A stretch of 64,000 nt of DNA from Coriobacteriia bacterium. GTDB lineage: Bacteria; Actinomycetota; Coriobacteriia; Coriobacteriales; UMGS124. The notes below the pieces were generated by a model. The model saw only the letters and a program-made list of their open reading frames with translations. It was not told the origin of the DNA and did no database searches. Both the position numbers and the translations under genes were made by a program. The stretch is from positions 1 to 64,000 of the forward strand of contig JAGZEG010000007.1 of assembly GCA_018368455.1 (NCBI GenBank), given 5' to 3'. Shown piece after piece: positions 26,739 through 35,054 of this stretch; within the stretch, counting starts at the first letter, position 1, and the number at the start of each line of letters is the position of its first letter.

Positions 26739-27593
26739 TTACGGCAGTGGCACAACAACGGTGGGGACGCTCGGGCTCAGCAGCACGGCATGGGCCGTCG
26801 AGCCAAACAGGGCGCGCCCCAGCGCCGTGCGCGAGTGGGTGCCCAGCACGAGCATGCGATGGCCTCGGCTGCGCTCGATAAGCGCCTTTGCCGGCGACGA
26901 GCCCTCGACGGCGTGGCCGCTCACGCACAGGCCCGGGTGGGTATCCCCCAGAAGGCGCACCCGGTCGTCCAGCTTGTGCTGAAATGACACGCCCACCGGA
27001 CCGACGCCGCCGCCCATGACCTCCGCCGGCACCTCAAGAAACGGAGGCAGCCCCCAGACGGACACGAGCTCAAGTGGCTCCCCTGTCGAGAGCGACTCTT
27101 GAACGCCAAAGGTCACGGCGTTCTCGCTCACCTGGTCGGGGCCCACGCCCACGACAATGCCGGCCCCCTCGTCCTCGGGCGCCCATCCGGCTGGCACGAC
27201 AACGGTGGGAATGCTGACGGACACCGACACGCGCAGGCCCTTCGCCCCGCCGATGGCCTCGCCCACGCTCAGGCCGTGGTGCGTGCCCACGACAATCATG
27301 CTGTGGCCCGCGGCCGCATCGACGATCCCGTCGACGGGCTTACCCTGCACAACCCGCGCCTCCACCGCCATGCCGGGGCATCTGGCAACAAGCTCGTCAC
27401 GCCTGGCGGCCAGGGCCTTCTCGGCCGAGCGAACCGCCTCCTCGGCCTGCACGCCAACCTGTCGAGCCGCGCTGGGGTCGACCACCGTCAGAAGCGTCAG
27501 CCCGCCCTGTACACGCCGGGCATAGAGCGACGCCCACACAAGTGCCCGCTCGCCGCGTTCGCTCCCGTCGATACCCACCAAGATGTCTATCAT
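26739..27593 (-). CDS. Universal stress protein, tandem Usp domains
   Basis: A 284-aa protein with two UspA folds (residues 1-137 and 145-284). The first begins ILVGIDGSERGERALVWA, and its nucleotide motif is VVGTHHGLSVGEAIGG with VSIPTVVVP. The second ends with VLGTHSRTALGRALFGSTAH and SVPTVVVPLP, the GxxGS ATP-binding pattern. It is third in the pit operon, 39 bases after a small membrane protein. The role in phosphate-linked stress is inferred from position only. Its stop nearly abuts the converging polyferredoxin stop. Confidence 0.92.
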   Translation of the reverse strand: MIDILVGIDGSERGERALVWASLYARRVQGGLTLLTVVDPSAARQVGVQAEEAVRSAEKALAARRDELVARCPGMAVEARVVQGKPVDGIVDAAAGHSMIVVGTHHGLSVGEAIGGAKGLRVSVSVSIPTVVVPAGWAPEDEGAGIVVGVGPDQVSENAVTFGVQESLSTGEPLELVSVWGLPPFLEVPAEVMGGGVGPVGVSFQHKLDDRVRLLGDTHPGLCVSGHAVEGSSPAKALIERSRGHRMLVLGTHSRTALGRALFGSTAHAVLLSPSVPTVVVPLP

Positions 27594-27632
27594 CTCTTGC
27601 CTTCCTTCGGGTGCGAACTGGGTATGTAGACC

Positions 27633-27848
27633 TCAGTGAAACGCTGGGATCATCAGCCAAAGCGCAAACAGGACAATCACGACACATCCCGCGAAGCACG
27701 CAATCGCAACGGGACGGTTGGCACCCGCCTCTCCGCCGCCCGCGCCCCACAGGCGCAGGCCCGTAGCATACAGAGCGCTGATGGCGCCGGCCACGCACAC
27801 GGCAACGACGAGCACGAGCACAAAGCTGCCGATCTCTTCCGCTACCAT
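27633..27848 (-). CDS. Small two-helix membrane protein in the pit operon
   Basis: A 71-aa protein with two hydrophobic helices (FVLVLVVAVCVAGAISALYA and ACFAGCVVIVLFALWLMIP) and a short glycine-rich loop between them. ATG 27848 follows AGGGGGA. I do not recognise the family. It sits 27 bases after the phosphate transporter and 39 bases before the universal stress gene on the same strand, so it is co-expressed. It could be an accessory subunit of the transporter; this is a guess. Confidence 0.75.
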   Translation of the reverse strand: MVAEEIGSFVLVLVVAVCVAGAISALYATGLRLWGAGGGEAGANRPVAIACFAGCVVIVLFALWLMIPAFH

Positions 27849-27875
27849 TCGTGATCCCCCTTTCGCATTCAGACG

Positions 27876-29003
27876 TTACGGCTCGATCGACACGGCGGAG
27901 GCGTCGTTGACGTTCGTCGCCGTAACGGGGTTGCGCTTCGACAGGCGTAGGATAGCCAGGGCGACGATGGCCGCAAGCAGCGCTACGACGAACGTGCCGA
28001 TCAGGCCCGTCTTAGCCAAGGCGCAGGCCAGGGCGGCCACAATGCCCGCGCACGGGAACGTCACGAGCCACGCGACGAGCATGCGTCCCGCCACCGACCA
28101 CGTTACCGGCGTCTTGGCACCCAGGCCCGTGCCGATAATGGAGCCGGAGCACACCTGCGTCGTGGAGAGCGCAAAGCCCAGGTGCGACGAGACAAGAATG
28201 GTCGCAGCCGACGATGCCTCCGCCGCAAACCCCTGTGGCGTCCCGATCTCGGTGAGCCCCTTGCCCAGCGTGCGAATGACGCGCCAACCGCCCGAATAGG
28301 TGCCCAGCGCGATGGCAAGGCCGCACACGGCGACAACCCACAGCTCGGGAGAGGAACCCGAGGGCTGTGCACCGATGGAGATCAGGGCCAGCGTGATGAT
28401 GCCCATCGTCTTCTGGGCGTCGTTCGTGCCGTGCGACAGGGCCACGAGGCACGCCGTGATCGTCTGGCCATGACGGAAGCCGCTCTCCACGGCGCGCGCG
28501 TCCATGCCACGCACGATAGCGAGGATGATGCGAATCGCGCAGAACGATGCAAGGCCCGCCACGACGGGCGAGACGAGCGCAGGGATGAGCACCTTGACGA
28601 CAACCATGCCGAAGTTGATGCCCTGCACACCCGCGCCCACGATGACGGCGCCGACGAGCCCGCCGAACAGCGCATGCGACGAGCTTGACGGCAGTCCGAC
28701 AAGCCACGTCGTCAGGTTCCACAGAATGGCGCCGACGAGACCCGCGAATATGAACTCTGGAGCGATGGTTACGGCCTGCTCGTTGATGATGCCGCCCGAG
28801 ATCGTCTTGGCGACCTCCGTGGAGAGAAACGCCCCCACGAGGTTGAGGATGGCCGCGGCGATGACGGCGGTGCGCGGCTTGAGCGCACCCGTTGCGATCG
28901 ATGTGGCCATCGCGTTCGCCGTGTCGTGGAACCCGTTCGTGAAGTCGAAAACGAGGGCAGTCACGATGACCATGCCCACGATGACGAGCGTTGCGATCTC
29001 CAT
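27876..29003 (-). CDS. Low-affinity inorganic phosphate transporter (PiT family)
   Basis: A 375-aa phosphate permease with about ten helices. The two PiT signatures are present: FDFTNGFHDTANAMAT in the N-terminal half and ALSHGTNDAQKTMGI in the C-terminal half. ATG 29003 follows GAAGG; an upstream in-frame start at 29126 lies inside the promoter region. It exchanges or symports phosphate with H+ or metal-phosphate complexes. The PhoP-like repeat array upstream suggests phosphate-starvation control, somewhat unusual for a PiT gene. It is first of a three-gene operon with a small membrane protein and a universal stress protein. Confidence 0.95.
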   Translation of the reverse strand: MEIATLVIVGMVIVTALVFDFTNGFHDTANAMATSIATGALKPRTAVIAAAILNLVGAFLSTEVAKTISGGIINEQAVTIAPEFIFAGLVGAILWNLTTWLVGLPSSSSHALFGGLVGAVIVGAGVQGINFGMVVVKVLIPALVSPVVAGLASFCAIRIILAIVRGMDARAVESGFRHGQTITACLVALSHGTNDAQKTMGIITLALISIGAQPSGSSPELWVVAVCGLAIALGTYSGGWRVIRTLGKGLTEIGTPQGFAAEASSAATILVSSHLGFALSTTQVCSGSIIGTGLGAKTPVTWSVAGRMLVAWLVTFPCAGIVAALACALAKTGLIGTFVVALLAAIVALAILRLSKRNPVTATNVNDASAVSIEP

Positions 29004-29099
29004 GCGGCCTTCTATCCTCGGTCGTGCGACATCCGACAGTCGGGCGCCACGCGAGACGGGCGCCGGGGTGCGCAGAGGAAGACGCGTGAGGACTTCCTT

Positions 29100-29222
29100 A
29101 TTATGGGACTGCGACCCGTCGAGCATTCGTAACTATGGCGTAAGGACTCCGTAAGAGAAGCGTTAGCTAGCATATCGAGCGCAGCTGCCGCTTCTCGTAA
29201 AGAAAATGTAAGCTCTCGGTAA
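29100..29222 (-). promoter_or_regulatory. PhoP-like repeat array and -10 box of the phosphate transporter
   Basis: Seven short direct repeats in two phased sets. On the plus strand CGTAA lies at 29128, 29139, 29150 and CGTTA at 29161, each 11 bases apart. A second set lies at 29196 (CGTAA), 29207 (TGTAA) and 29218 (GGTAA), also 11 apart. Read on the gene strand these are TTACG/TTACA units, resembling the 11-bp-spaced TTAACA-type PhoP boxes of Gram-positive bacteria. A -10-like CATAAT (29105-29100) follows 22 bases downstream of the last repeat, about 97 bases before the ATG. Confidence 0.75.
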
Positions 29223-29264
29223 TGTCGCAGGTCACATGGCACGTTTGCAAAACAGGGACGCATG

Positions 29265-29309
29265 TAAACAAAGCGGGGCCCGGCGTCACAAACGGCACCA
29301 GAGCCCCGC
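29265..29309 (-). terminator. Intrinsic terminator of the 29349-30338 gene
   Basis: The stem GCGGGGC/GCCCCGC (29303-29309 against 29273-29279) with an inner pairing is followed on the minus strand by TTTGTTT. It lies 40 bases after the stop and insulates the pit promoter from upstream transcription. Confidence 0.75.
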
Positions 29310-29348
29310 GCATATCCACATATGAGAAGTAGGCGCGGCCGCGAAGCG

Positions 29349-30338
29349 CTACTCCGCAGCCTCACCCTGGGAAGCCTGGGGAGCACCAGCGATACCCCAG
29401 ACGACCTCGGAGGGAATGAACCGCCGCGCCAGCCGCTCGGCAAATTGCGAGGGACGCAGCTCCTGGAGCGCCTCGCGGTTCCAGCTCTCGTGGGACATGG
29501 ACGCGTTGGGATTCGTCAGGTCGATGCCCGGCATGTACATGCGGCACGAGTTGCGCGGGCAGGCATACTGGTCAGCCGCCGTTCCGCGCTCGAACAGTGC
29601 CTCGAGCTTGGCGCGCAGGGGCTCGTTGGACCAGTCGAGCACATACACGTTGGCCGTACCCAGAGCGCGCCGGGCAAGCTGTTTGGCCTGCTCGGGGATC
29701 TTGCCGTCATAGCCCGTGCAGAACAAAACGAGCGGGATGCGGCGCCCCGCATCGGTCAGGGCGGCGGAAAAGTGGTCGAACGTCTGAACCGTCAGCTTGT
29801 TCGGCACCGTCTGCAGCTGCGTCGGACCCACCTTGGCGACAAACCACGGCAGGGCGATGATCGTGCGCAGCAGCGCCGGAGCAGCGATGGTCGTCGGCAG
29901 CGGCTCGGCGAGCTCGGCGATGGGCCGGCACGTCGTCTGCATCTCGACTCGGCAGGCGCCAGCATCCGTTCGGCTCAGGCGCACGATCGTATGCCAGCGG
30001 CGGTCGTCGTGCGATCCGTCGGGCTCATCGTACTCCACGACCCAGCCCGTGAGGACGTTCGCCTCGTCTCGCTCGGACGCGCAGGCGAGGGCCGGCCACT
30101 CGTCGGCGTCATAGTCGCCGCCGTCGTAGTCGCTCGGCATGTGGTAGTCCAGCGCCTGCGGGAAGGCGCCTCGCCGCGCAAAGTCCTCGGCGATGGGGCT
30201 GCCCTCGTAGCGCTTCTCCTTCTCGACAAACCACGCGACAACCTGCTCGGCTGCCGCCATGAACGGGTCGCCGTCCTCCTTGATGGCGTACAGGTCAAAG
30301 ATGGCCCTGTGCTTGAGAATGGTGTACGAGTCGCTCAT
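29349..30338 (-). CDS. Unrecognised 329-aa protein
   Basis: I do not recognise this protein. ATG 30338 begins MSDSYTILKHRAIFDLYAIK; upstream in-frame starts lie in a terminator region and have no ribosome site. Residues 1-60 are charged and helical. Residues 60-145 are rich in Asp/Tyr with beta-like segments (WVVEYDEPDG, HTIVRLSRTDAG). Residues 200-240 look like an alternating alpha/beta core (IPLVLFCTGYDG, ANVYVLDW). The C-terminus holds CPRNSCRMYMPGIDL, a Cys-x4-Cys pair. It has no signal or membrane helix. It has its own terminator and appears monocistronic. Confidence 0.8.
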   Translation of the reverse strand: MSDSYTILKHRAIFDLYAIKEDGDPFMAAAEQVVAWFVEKEKRYEGSPIAEDFARRGAFPQALDYHMPSDYDGGDYDADEWPALACASERDEANVLTGWVVEYDEPDGSHDDRRWHTIVRLSRTDAGACRVEMQTTCRPIAELAEPLPTTIAAPALLRTIIALPWFVAKVGPTQLQTVPNKLTVQTFDHFSAALTDAGRRIPLVLFCTGYDGKIPEQAKQLARRALGTANVYVLDWSNEPLRAKLEALFERGTAADQYACPRNSCRMYMPGIDLTNPNASMSHESWNREALQELRPSQFAERLARRFIPSEVVWGIAGAPQASQGEAAE

Positions 30339-30670
30339 GGTGTGCCTACCGTCCTGCCGTGAAAGCCGAGAGCTGGGCCCGATTGCCGCAGCTTGCCGCA
30401 TTATGCCATGCAGCGCGCATCGTTGCAGGCGGCGCGAGGTGTGCCGCCGCGTCCCCCATCGGGATGCCACGCGAGGAGGTACGGGGCGAGACATCCTGGC
30501 GGGCCACCCCGCCATCCCCCGGCGCGAGCAAAGCGTTTGCGGCCGTGCCCATTGGGCTTCGCCTGACGCGCCCGTCACCACAGAAAAGAGCGGCCCGCCG
30601 GAAAAGAACTCCAACGGGCCGCCTTTGGTGACGTCATGCAATATGAGGGGCTGTCACCAGCCCCACCAGC
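30339..30670. other. Intergenic region with terminator 30582-30622
   Basis: This 332-bp stretch has no supported gene. It holds an intrinsic terminator for the minus-strand gene at 30671: stem GCGGCCCG (30590-30597) and CGGGCCGC (30615-30622), with TCTTTTCTG after it on that strand (30581-30589). The remainder up to 30338 must carry the promoter of the 329-aa protein, which I cannot pinpoint. Confidence 0.6.
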
Positions 30671-32170
30671 CTAGCGATTCCAGCCGGACGAATCGCGACG
30701 TCCACGGCGATCGTCGCCGCCGCGTCCGCGAGAGCCGCCCCGGTCGTCGCGCGGGCCACGGTCGCGCCCGCCACGATCGCCCGACCAGCTTCCGCGATCG
30801 CCGCGCGTGCCCCGGCCGTCTCCGTCGCGAGCGTCGCGATCCGAGCGCCAGTCAGAACGACCTGGGCGGTCGCCGCGGGCGTCGCGATCGCCGGCGCCCC
30901 AGCGGCCCCCGCCGCGCCTATCCCCGCGGTCGGAGCGCGCGTCGGCCTCTCGCCAAGAACGACCCTCTCGCCCATCGGCGTCCCTACGGCCCCAATCACC
31001 TCGGCCCCCACGGTCGTCACGACCCCAGCCATCGCGCGAGCCCTCTCGCTCGACACGCCAGTCGCCTCGGCCGCCACGGTCATCACGCGAGCGGTCGTCC
31101 CAGCCCCTGCGCTCGTCGCGCCCACCCTGGCGTGCGGCGTCGCTGCGAGAGCCCCAACGGCTGCCACGGTCGTGATCACCCGAGCGGCGATCGTCGTCCC
31201 GCCAGCCACCGCGCCCGCCGCGGTCATCCCACCCGCGATCGTCCCAGCGCTCGCGTTCTCCGCCACGAGGGCCTCGGCCCTCTCGTCGGCCATCGCCACG
31301 ACCGCCCTGGCGCTCGTCACGCCCGCGGAACCCTCCGCGGTCCCGGTCGCGCGAACCGCGGCCGCCTTCGCCATCCTCCTTCGAACCGGGCGTCCAACCG
31401 CGCTTGTACAGCAGGTGCGGACGCTGCTCAGCGCCCTTGAACTCCTCAACCTTCTGGACAGAGAGCTTGCCCGACTTCTCGTTGACGTTCACGACGACGC
31501 GGCAAGAATACTGGTCGCCATACTCGACGAGCAGCAGGCGAAGCGGCGTGCCATCCAGGCTGTACTCGATCTTGCTGCTCAGCGAGTCGGGGCAGCCGGG
31601 CTCGTTGCTCGTCTCCATATGCAGGTGCAACGGGGCGGCGCTGGGCTGACCGTGCGCGTCACGCGCGACGACCGTCACATACGTATAGCCGGCGCCCTCC
31701 TGAGGTACGCCCACCTGGATGCCGCCCACGTATCCGAATTCGTGGCGCGCCAGCTCGCCAGCCTGGTCAAGCATGCGATTGACGAGGTCGACCGCCTCCT
31801 TCAGAGCCCCGACGGCCTGCGGGTCGCTTTCGGCAGGAGCGGGAGCGGAGGCCTCTCCCGCCTCGTCGGCCTGCGCATTCTCGGGTGCCACCTCGCTCGC
31901 AGAAACATCGCTGGCCCGCTCTTCGGCCTGCGTGCCCTTCGGCTCTGCCGAGGCCTCAGCCGGAACGTCTCCCTCGCCGCCCACGCGAAATGCGAACGCC
32001 GTGCGCTGCGAACCGTCCTTGCGTACGGTCACAACCTGCAGCAGGTTTGCCGTACCACGGGGAAACGCCTCGCCCTCGCCCGACGCGGGGTCGACCCAGC
32101 GCTTATCACAAAGTTCCGTGCGCTCGCTGCCAAACGCCCGGTTGTCGCCATACAGATCCATCGGACCCAT
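30671..32170 (-). CDS. Protein with conserved N-terminal half and long Arg/Gly/Asp-rich (RGG-like) tail
   Basis: A 499-aa protein from ATG 32170 (MGPMDLYGDNRAFGSERTEL). This start is uncertain, as the ribosome site is weak; ATG 32161 and an upstream frame to 32296 are alternatives. Residues 1-65 form a compact region. Residues 66-120 are an Ala/Glu/Pro linker. Residues 120-260 are a folded domain with EAVDLVNRMLDQAGELARHE and beta-rich TYVTVVARDAHG and RLLLVEYGDQYSC. Residues 265-499 are almost entirely Arg, Gly, Asp, Ser and Trp in RGG/DDRG/RDR repeats, like the disordered RNA-binding tails of cold-shock helicases. I do not recognise the folded part. RNA binding or condensate formation is inference from composition. 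Confidence 0.8.
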   Translation of the reverse strand: MGPMDLYGDNRAFGSERTELCDKRWVDPASGEGEAFPRGTANLLQVVTVRKDGSQRTAFAFRVGGEGDVPAEASAEPKGTQAEERASDVSASEVAPENAQADEAGEASAPAPAESDPQAVGALKEAVDLVNRMLDQAGELARHEFGYVGGIQVGVPQEGAGYTYVTVVARDAHGQPSAAPLHLHMETSNEPGCPDSLSSKIEYSLDGTPLRLLLVEYGDQYSCRVVVNVNEKSGKLSVQKVEEFKGAEQRPHLLYKRGWTPGSKEDGEGGRGSRDRDRGGFRGRDERQGGRGDGRREGRGPRGGERERWDDRGWDDRGGRGGWRDDDRRSGDHDRGSRWGSRSDAARQGGRDERRGWDDRSRDDRGGRGDWRVEREGSRDGWGRDDRGGRGDWGRRDADGREGRSWREADARSDRGDRRGGGRWGAGDRDARGDRPGRSDWRSDRDARDGDGRGTRGDRGSWSGDRGGRDRGPRDDRGGSRGRGGDDRRGRRDSSGWNR

Positions 32171-32759
32171 CCAATCGTGTCTCGGTGTCGGTGACCCGCC
32201 GGCGCATCCCGTTTCCAAGCAAGCCCACGCCGGCTCATCTGCGGTCGCGGATACGGTACCACGGCTCGTGCGAGACGACGCCGACTTCCGGCGCAATCCC
32301 GCAGGCGGCGCCGTCTCAACGCAACGGACAGGGTCTTCCGGTACTGGCCCCCGTGGCGGCGCCTCATGTTACAAAACCGGGCTTCGTGAATTTCGCTGCT
32401 ACGTTTTCGTGTCTTATGTACGAATACGTGGCGTATCGACCGATAACACAGTCACGTCTATTTGTATCACCGCAGGTAAACGATCTATGAATTACCCTAG
32501 CAAGTCGCTCTCATCGTGCATGAAACGAGGTTTTGTAGCACGAGATTTCATAACGCAAGATTTTGGCCATCCAGCCCCGGCGGGGGGCGCACACCCCTCC
32601 CGCCGGGGCACAGTCATAAGGCCACAGGTACCCCGATCGGTCCAAGTCGCCCCGTCTGCGCGGCCACGGTGCGGCAGATGCAAGGCGCCGATGGGCGACG
32701 CGTACGACGGCGAGTCCATCGGCAACGCCGCAGATGCCGTGCCGTGGTCCGCGCAGACC
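32171..32759. other. 589-bp intergenic region with AT-richer leader and strong hairpin
   Basis: There is no gene I can support; the long plus frames here are unsupported. About 32390-32570 is clearly AT-richer than its surroundings and probably holds the promoter and a long leader for the RGG-tail gene. A strong hairpin lies at 32574-32609 (GCCCCGGCGGG against CCCGCCGGGGC), without a T-run. It probably marks the end of htpG transcription. A looser dyad ATGAAA...TTTCAT is at about 32520-32551. Confidence 0.5.
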
Positions 32760-34820
32760 CTACATGAGCTTGCAGACGTTCTCAGCAAACGCCACCGGGT
32801 CCTCGACCGGCAGGCCTGCCACAAGCAGGGCCTGGTCGAGCAGGACGCCGGCGTAGAGCGCCACCTTGTCGGCATCGCCCGCGGCCTGCGCCGCAGCAAG
32901 CTTGCCGAAGACGGGATGGCTCGCGTTGAGCTCGAGCACGCGCTGGGCCTTGGGAGCGTAGCCTGCCTCGGGACCCTGCGCCATGACGCGTTCCATCTCG
33001 AGCGAGATGGGACCCTCGGCCGTCACGACCGCAGGCGTGTCGCCAAGACCAGCCGCGACGCTCACGCTGGATACCTTGTCACCCAGCGCCTCCTTCACGG
33101 CGTCGAGCAGCGCCTTGTTCTCGTCGGCAGCCTTCTCGGCCTCCTGCTTCTCCTCGTCAGTCGCCAGGTCGAGCTTGGCGTCGGCCACGTTGGCAAACTC
33201 GACGTCGCGCGCCGGCGTCGGCTCGGCGTCGTCCTCGACCGCAGGGATCTCATCGATATGGTATACGCGCATGGCCTGCAGCATGAAGTCGTCGACGTCC
33301 TCCGTGCACAGCAGCACGTCGTAGCCGTGGCCCAGCGCCGCCTTGACAGCCGGCGTCTTCTCGAGGCGCTCGCGCGCGTCGCCCGCGGCGTAGTAGATCT
33401 TGTCCTGCCCATCTGCCATCGCGTCAACGTACTCGCGCAGCGTCACGAGCTTGCCGAGCTTGGCGCTCCAGAACAGCAGCAGGTCGCCCAGCTCGGCGGC
33501 CTTCATGCCGTAGCTCGCGTAAATGCCAAACTTGAGCCCGCGGCCAAAGTTGCCGAAGAACGTCTCGTAGGCGGCGCGATCGTCGGTCAGCATCTTGCGC
33601 AGCTCGGTGCGCACGCGGCGCTCGACCTGACGCGCAATGGCCTTGAGCTGTGCGTCCTGCTGCAACGTCTCGCGCGAGATGTTCAGCGACACGTCGGGTG
33701 AGTCCACGATGCCACGCACGAAGTTGAAGTAGTCGGGCAGTAGCTCAGCGCACTTGTCCTGGATGAGCACGTTGGATTGGTAGAGCGCCAGGCCCTTCTC
33801 GTAGTCCTTGCTGTACAGATCGAACGGAGCCGCAGACGGGATGAACAGCAGCGCATCGTAACTGATGCGGCCCTCGGCGTGAAACGAGATGACGCGCGCC
33901 GGGTCGGCGAAGTCGTGGAACGCCGTCTTGTAGAACTCGTTGTACTCCTCGGGCGTGACCTCGGAAGAACGCTTCGTCCAGATAGGCGTGATGGAGTTGA
34001 CGGTCTCAAGCTCGGTGTAGCTCTCGTACTGCGGCTTGTAGTCGTCGCCGGCATCCTCGGGCTTCGGCAGCTCGCGGCGCTTGGAGACCTCCATCTTGAT
34101 GGGGTAGTGGATGTAGTTGGAGTACTTGCGGACGAGGCCCTTGAGCTTCCACTCGCTCAGCAGCTCGTCGGTGTTGTCGTCGGCCGTCGAGGGGCGCAGG
34201 TGCAGCGTGACGATCGTGCCGTGATCGTCGGGGCCATCGAGCTCGCCCGCAGCAGCCGGCGTGACCTCGTAGCCGTTGAGGCCGTCGGACTCCCAGGCGT
34301 TCGCCGTGTCGGAGCCGAACGCACGGCTCACGACGCGCACCTTTTCGGCAACCATGAAGCTCGAGTAGAAGCCGACGCCGAACTGGCCGATGACGTCGAC
34401 CTCCTTGCCGCCAACGGGCTTGGCCTCCTCGGCCTCGGAGACCTCGGTATCCTCGTCAGTCGCCTTCGCGTCCCCGTCCTTGGCCGCCTGCTCCTGCGCA
34501 GCGAGGTCCTTCTTGAACTGCTCGCTGCCCGAGTGGGCGATCGTGCCCAGGTTGCGGTCGAGCTCCTCGGCGCTCATGCCGATACCATTATCCGTGACCG
34601 TGATGGTGCGGGCATCCTTGTCGAACGCGACCTCGATGCCCAGGCCAGCACGGTTCACCTGCAGAGACGGATCGGTCAGCCCCTTGAAAACGAGCTTGTC
34701 GATGGCATCCGACGCGTTGGAGATGATCTCGCGCAGGAATATCTCGCGGTTCGTGTAGATCGAGTTGATCATGAGGTCGAGCAGCTTCTTGCTCTCGGTC
34801 TTGAACTCCTTGACAGCCAT
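32760..34820 (-). CDS. htpG: Molecular chaperone Hsp90 (HtpG)
   Basis: A 686-aa Hsp90. The N-terminal ATPase domain shows REIISNASDAIDKL, DNGIGM, GTIAHSGSEQF and GQFGVGFYSSFMVA. The middle domain has the catalytic-arginine region SLNISRETLQQDAQLKAI. ATG 34820 follows GGAAGGAG. An acidic Ala/Glu/Asp-rich insertion (about residues 105-140) sits in the ATP-lid region, where most HtpG have only a short loop. This explains the length (usual about 620-640). It is monocistronic. Confidence 0.96.
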   Translation of the reverse strand: MAVKEFKTESKKLLDLMINSIYTNREIFLREIISNASDAIDKLVFKGLTDPSLQVNRAGLGIEVAFDKDARTITVTDNGIGMSAEELDRNLGTIAHSGSEQFKKDLAAQEQAAKDGDAKATDEDTEVSEAEEAKPVGGKEVDVIGQFGVGFYSSFMVAEKVRVVSRAFGSDTANAWESDGLNGYEVTPAAAGELDGPDDHGTIVTLHLRPSTADDNTDELLSEWKLKGLVRKYSNYIHYPIKMEVSKRRELPKPEDAGDDYKPQYESYTELETVNSITPIWTKRSSEVTPEEYNEFYKTAFHDFADPARVISFHAEGRISYDALLFIPSAAPFDLYSKDYEKGLALYQSNVLIQDKCAELLPDYFNFVRGIVDSPDVSLNISRETLQQDAQLKAIARQVERRVRTELRKMLTDDRAAYETFFGNFGRGLKFGIYASYGMKAAELGDLLLFWSAKLGKLVTLREYVDAMADGQDKIYYAAGDARERLEKTPAVKAALGHGYDVLLCTEDVDDFMLQAMRVYHIDEIPAVEDDAEPTPARDVEFANVADAKLDLATDEEKQEAEKAADENKALLDAVKEALGDKVSSVSVAAGLGDTPAVVTAEGPISLEMERVMAQGPEAGYAPKAQRVLELNASHPVFGKLAAAQAAGDADKVALYAGVLLDQALLVAGLPVEDPVAFAENVCKLM

Positions 34821-35010
34821 GGTCGTACGGCTCCTTCCAGTGCGCACGCGCGCCCTTTTCTTTGCGAAGAGTTCTACCGCACGGAGCCCCGTGCTAAACA
34901 CCCGACGCTCAATCCCTCAGTGCTTATCACAAGAAAATCTATCAATAGGACACTTAGGTTTGCTTCATGGCGTGGCCTGGGATCGCTCTCAGGCATCCTG
35001 CGTTGCGGGG

Positions 35011-35016
35011 TATAAT
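35011..35016 (+). promoter_or_regulatory. -10 box upstream of the Uma2 gene
   Basis: A consensus TATAAT lies 38 bases before the ATG of the Uma2-family gene. The -35 region at standard spacing is poor. I see no operator nearby. Confidence 0.5.
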
Positions 35017-35054
35017 GGACATGAGAGTACTTTGCATGCACAGAAGAGGTCGCC

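Noticed and set aside
30750..31390. Dense short repeats that might be a CRISPR or tandem DNA array
   Set aside because: The repetition follows codons for Arg, Gly and Asp in the RGG-tail protein, with no regular repeat-spacer unit.
31719..33701. A 660-codon plus-strand frame across the htpG and RGG-tail genes
   Set aside because: It spans two real genes and their intergenic region in antisense, with no plausible start or domain.
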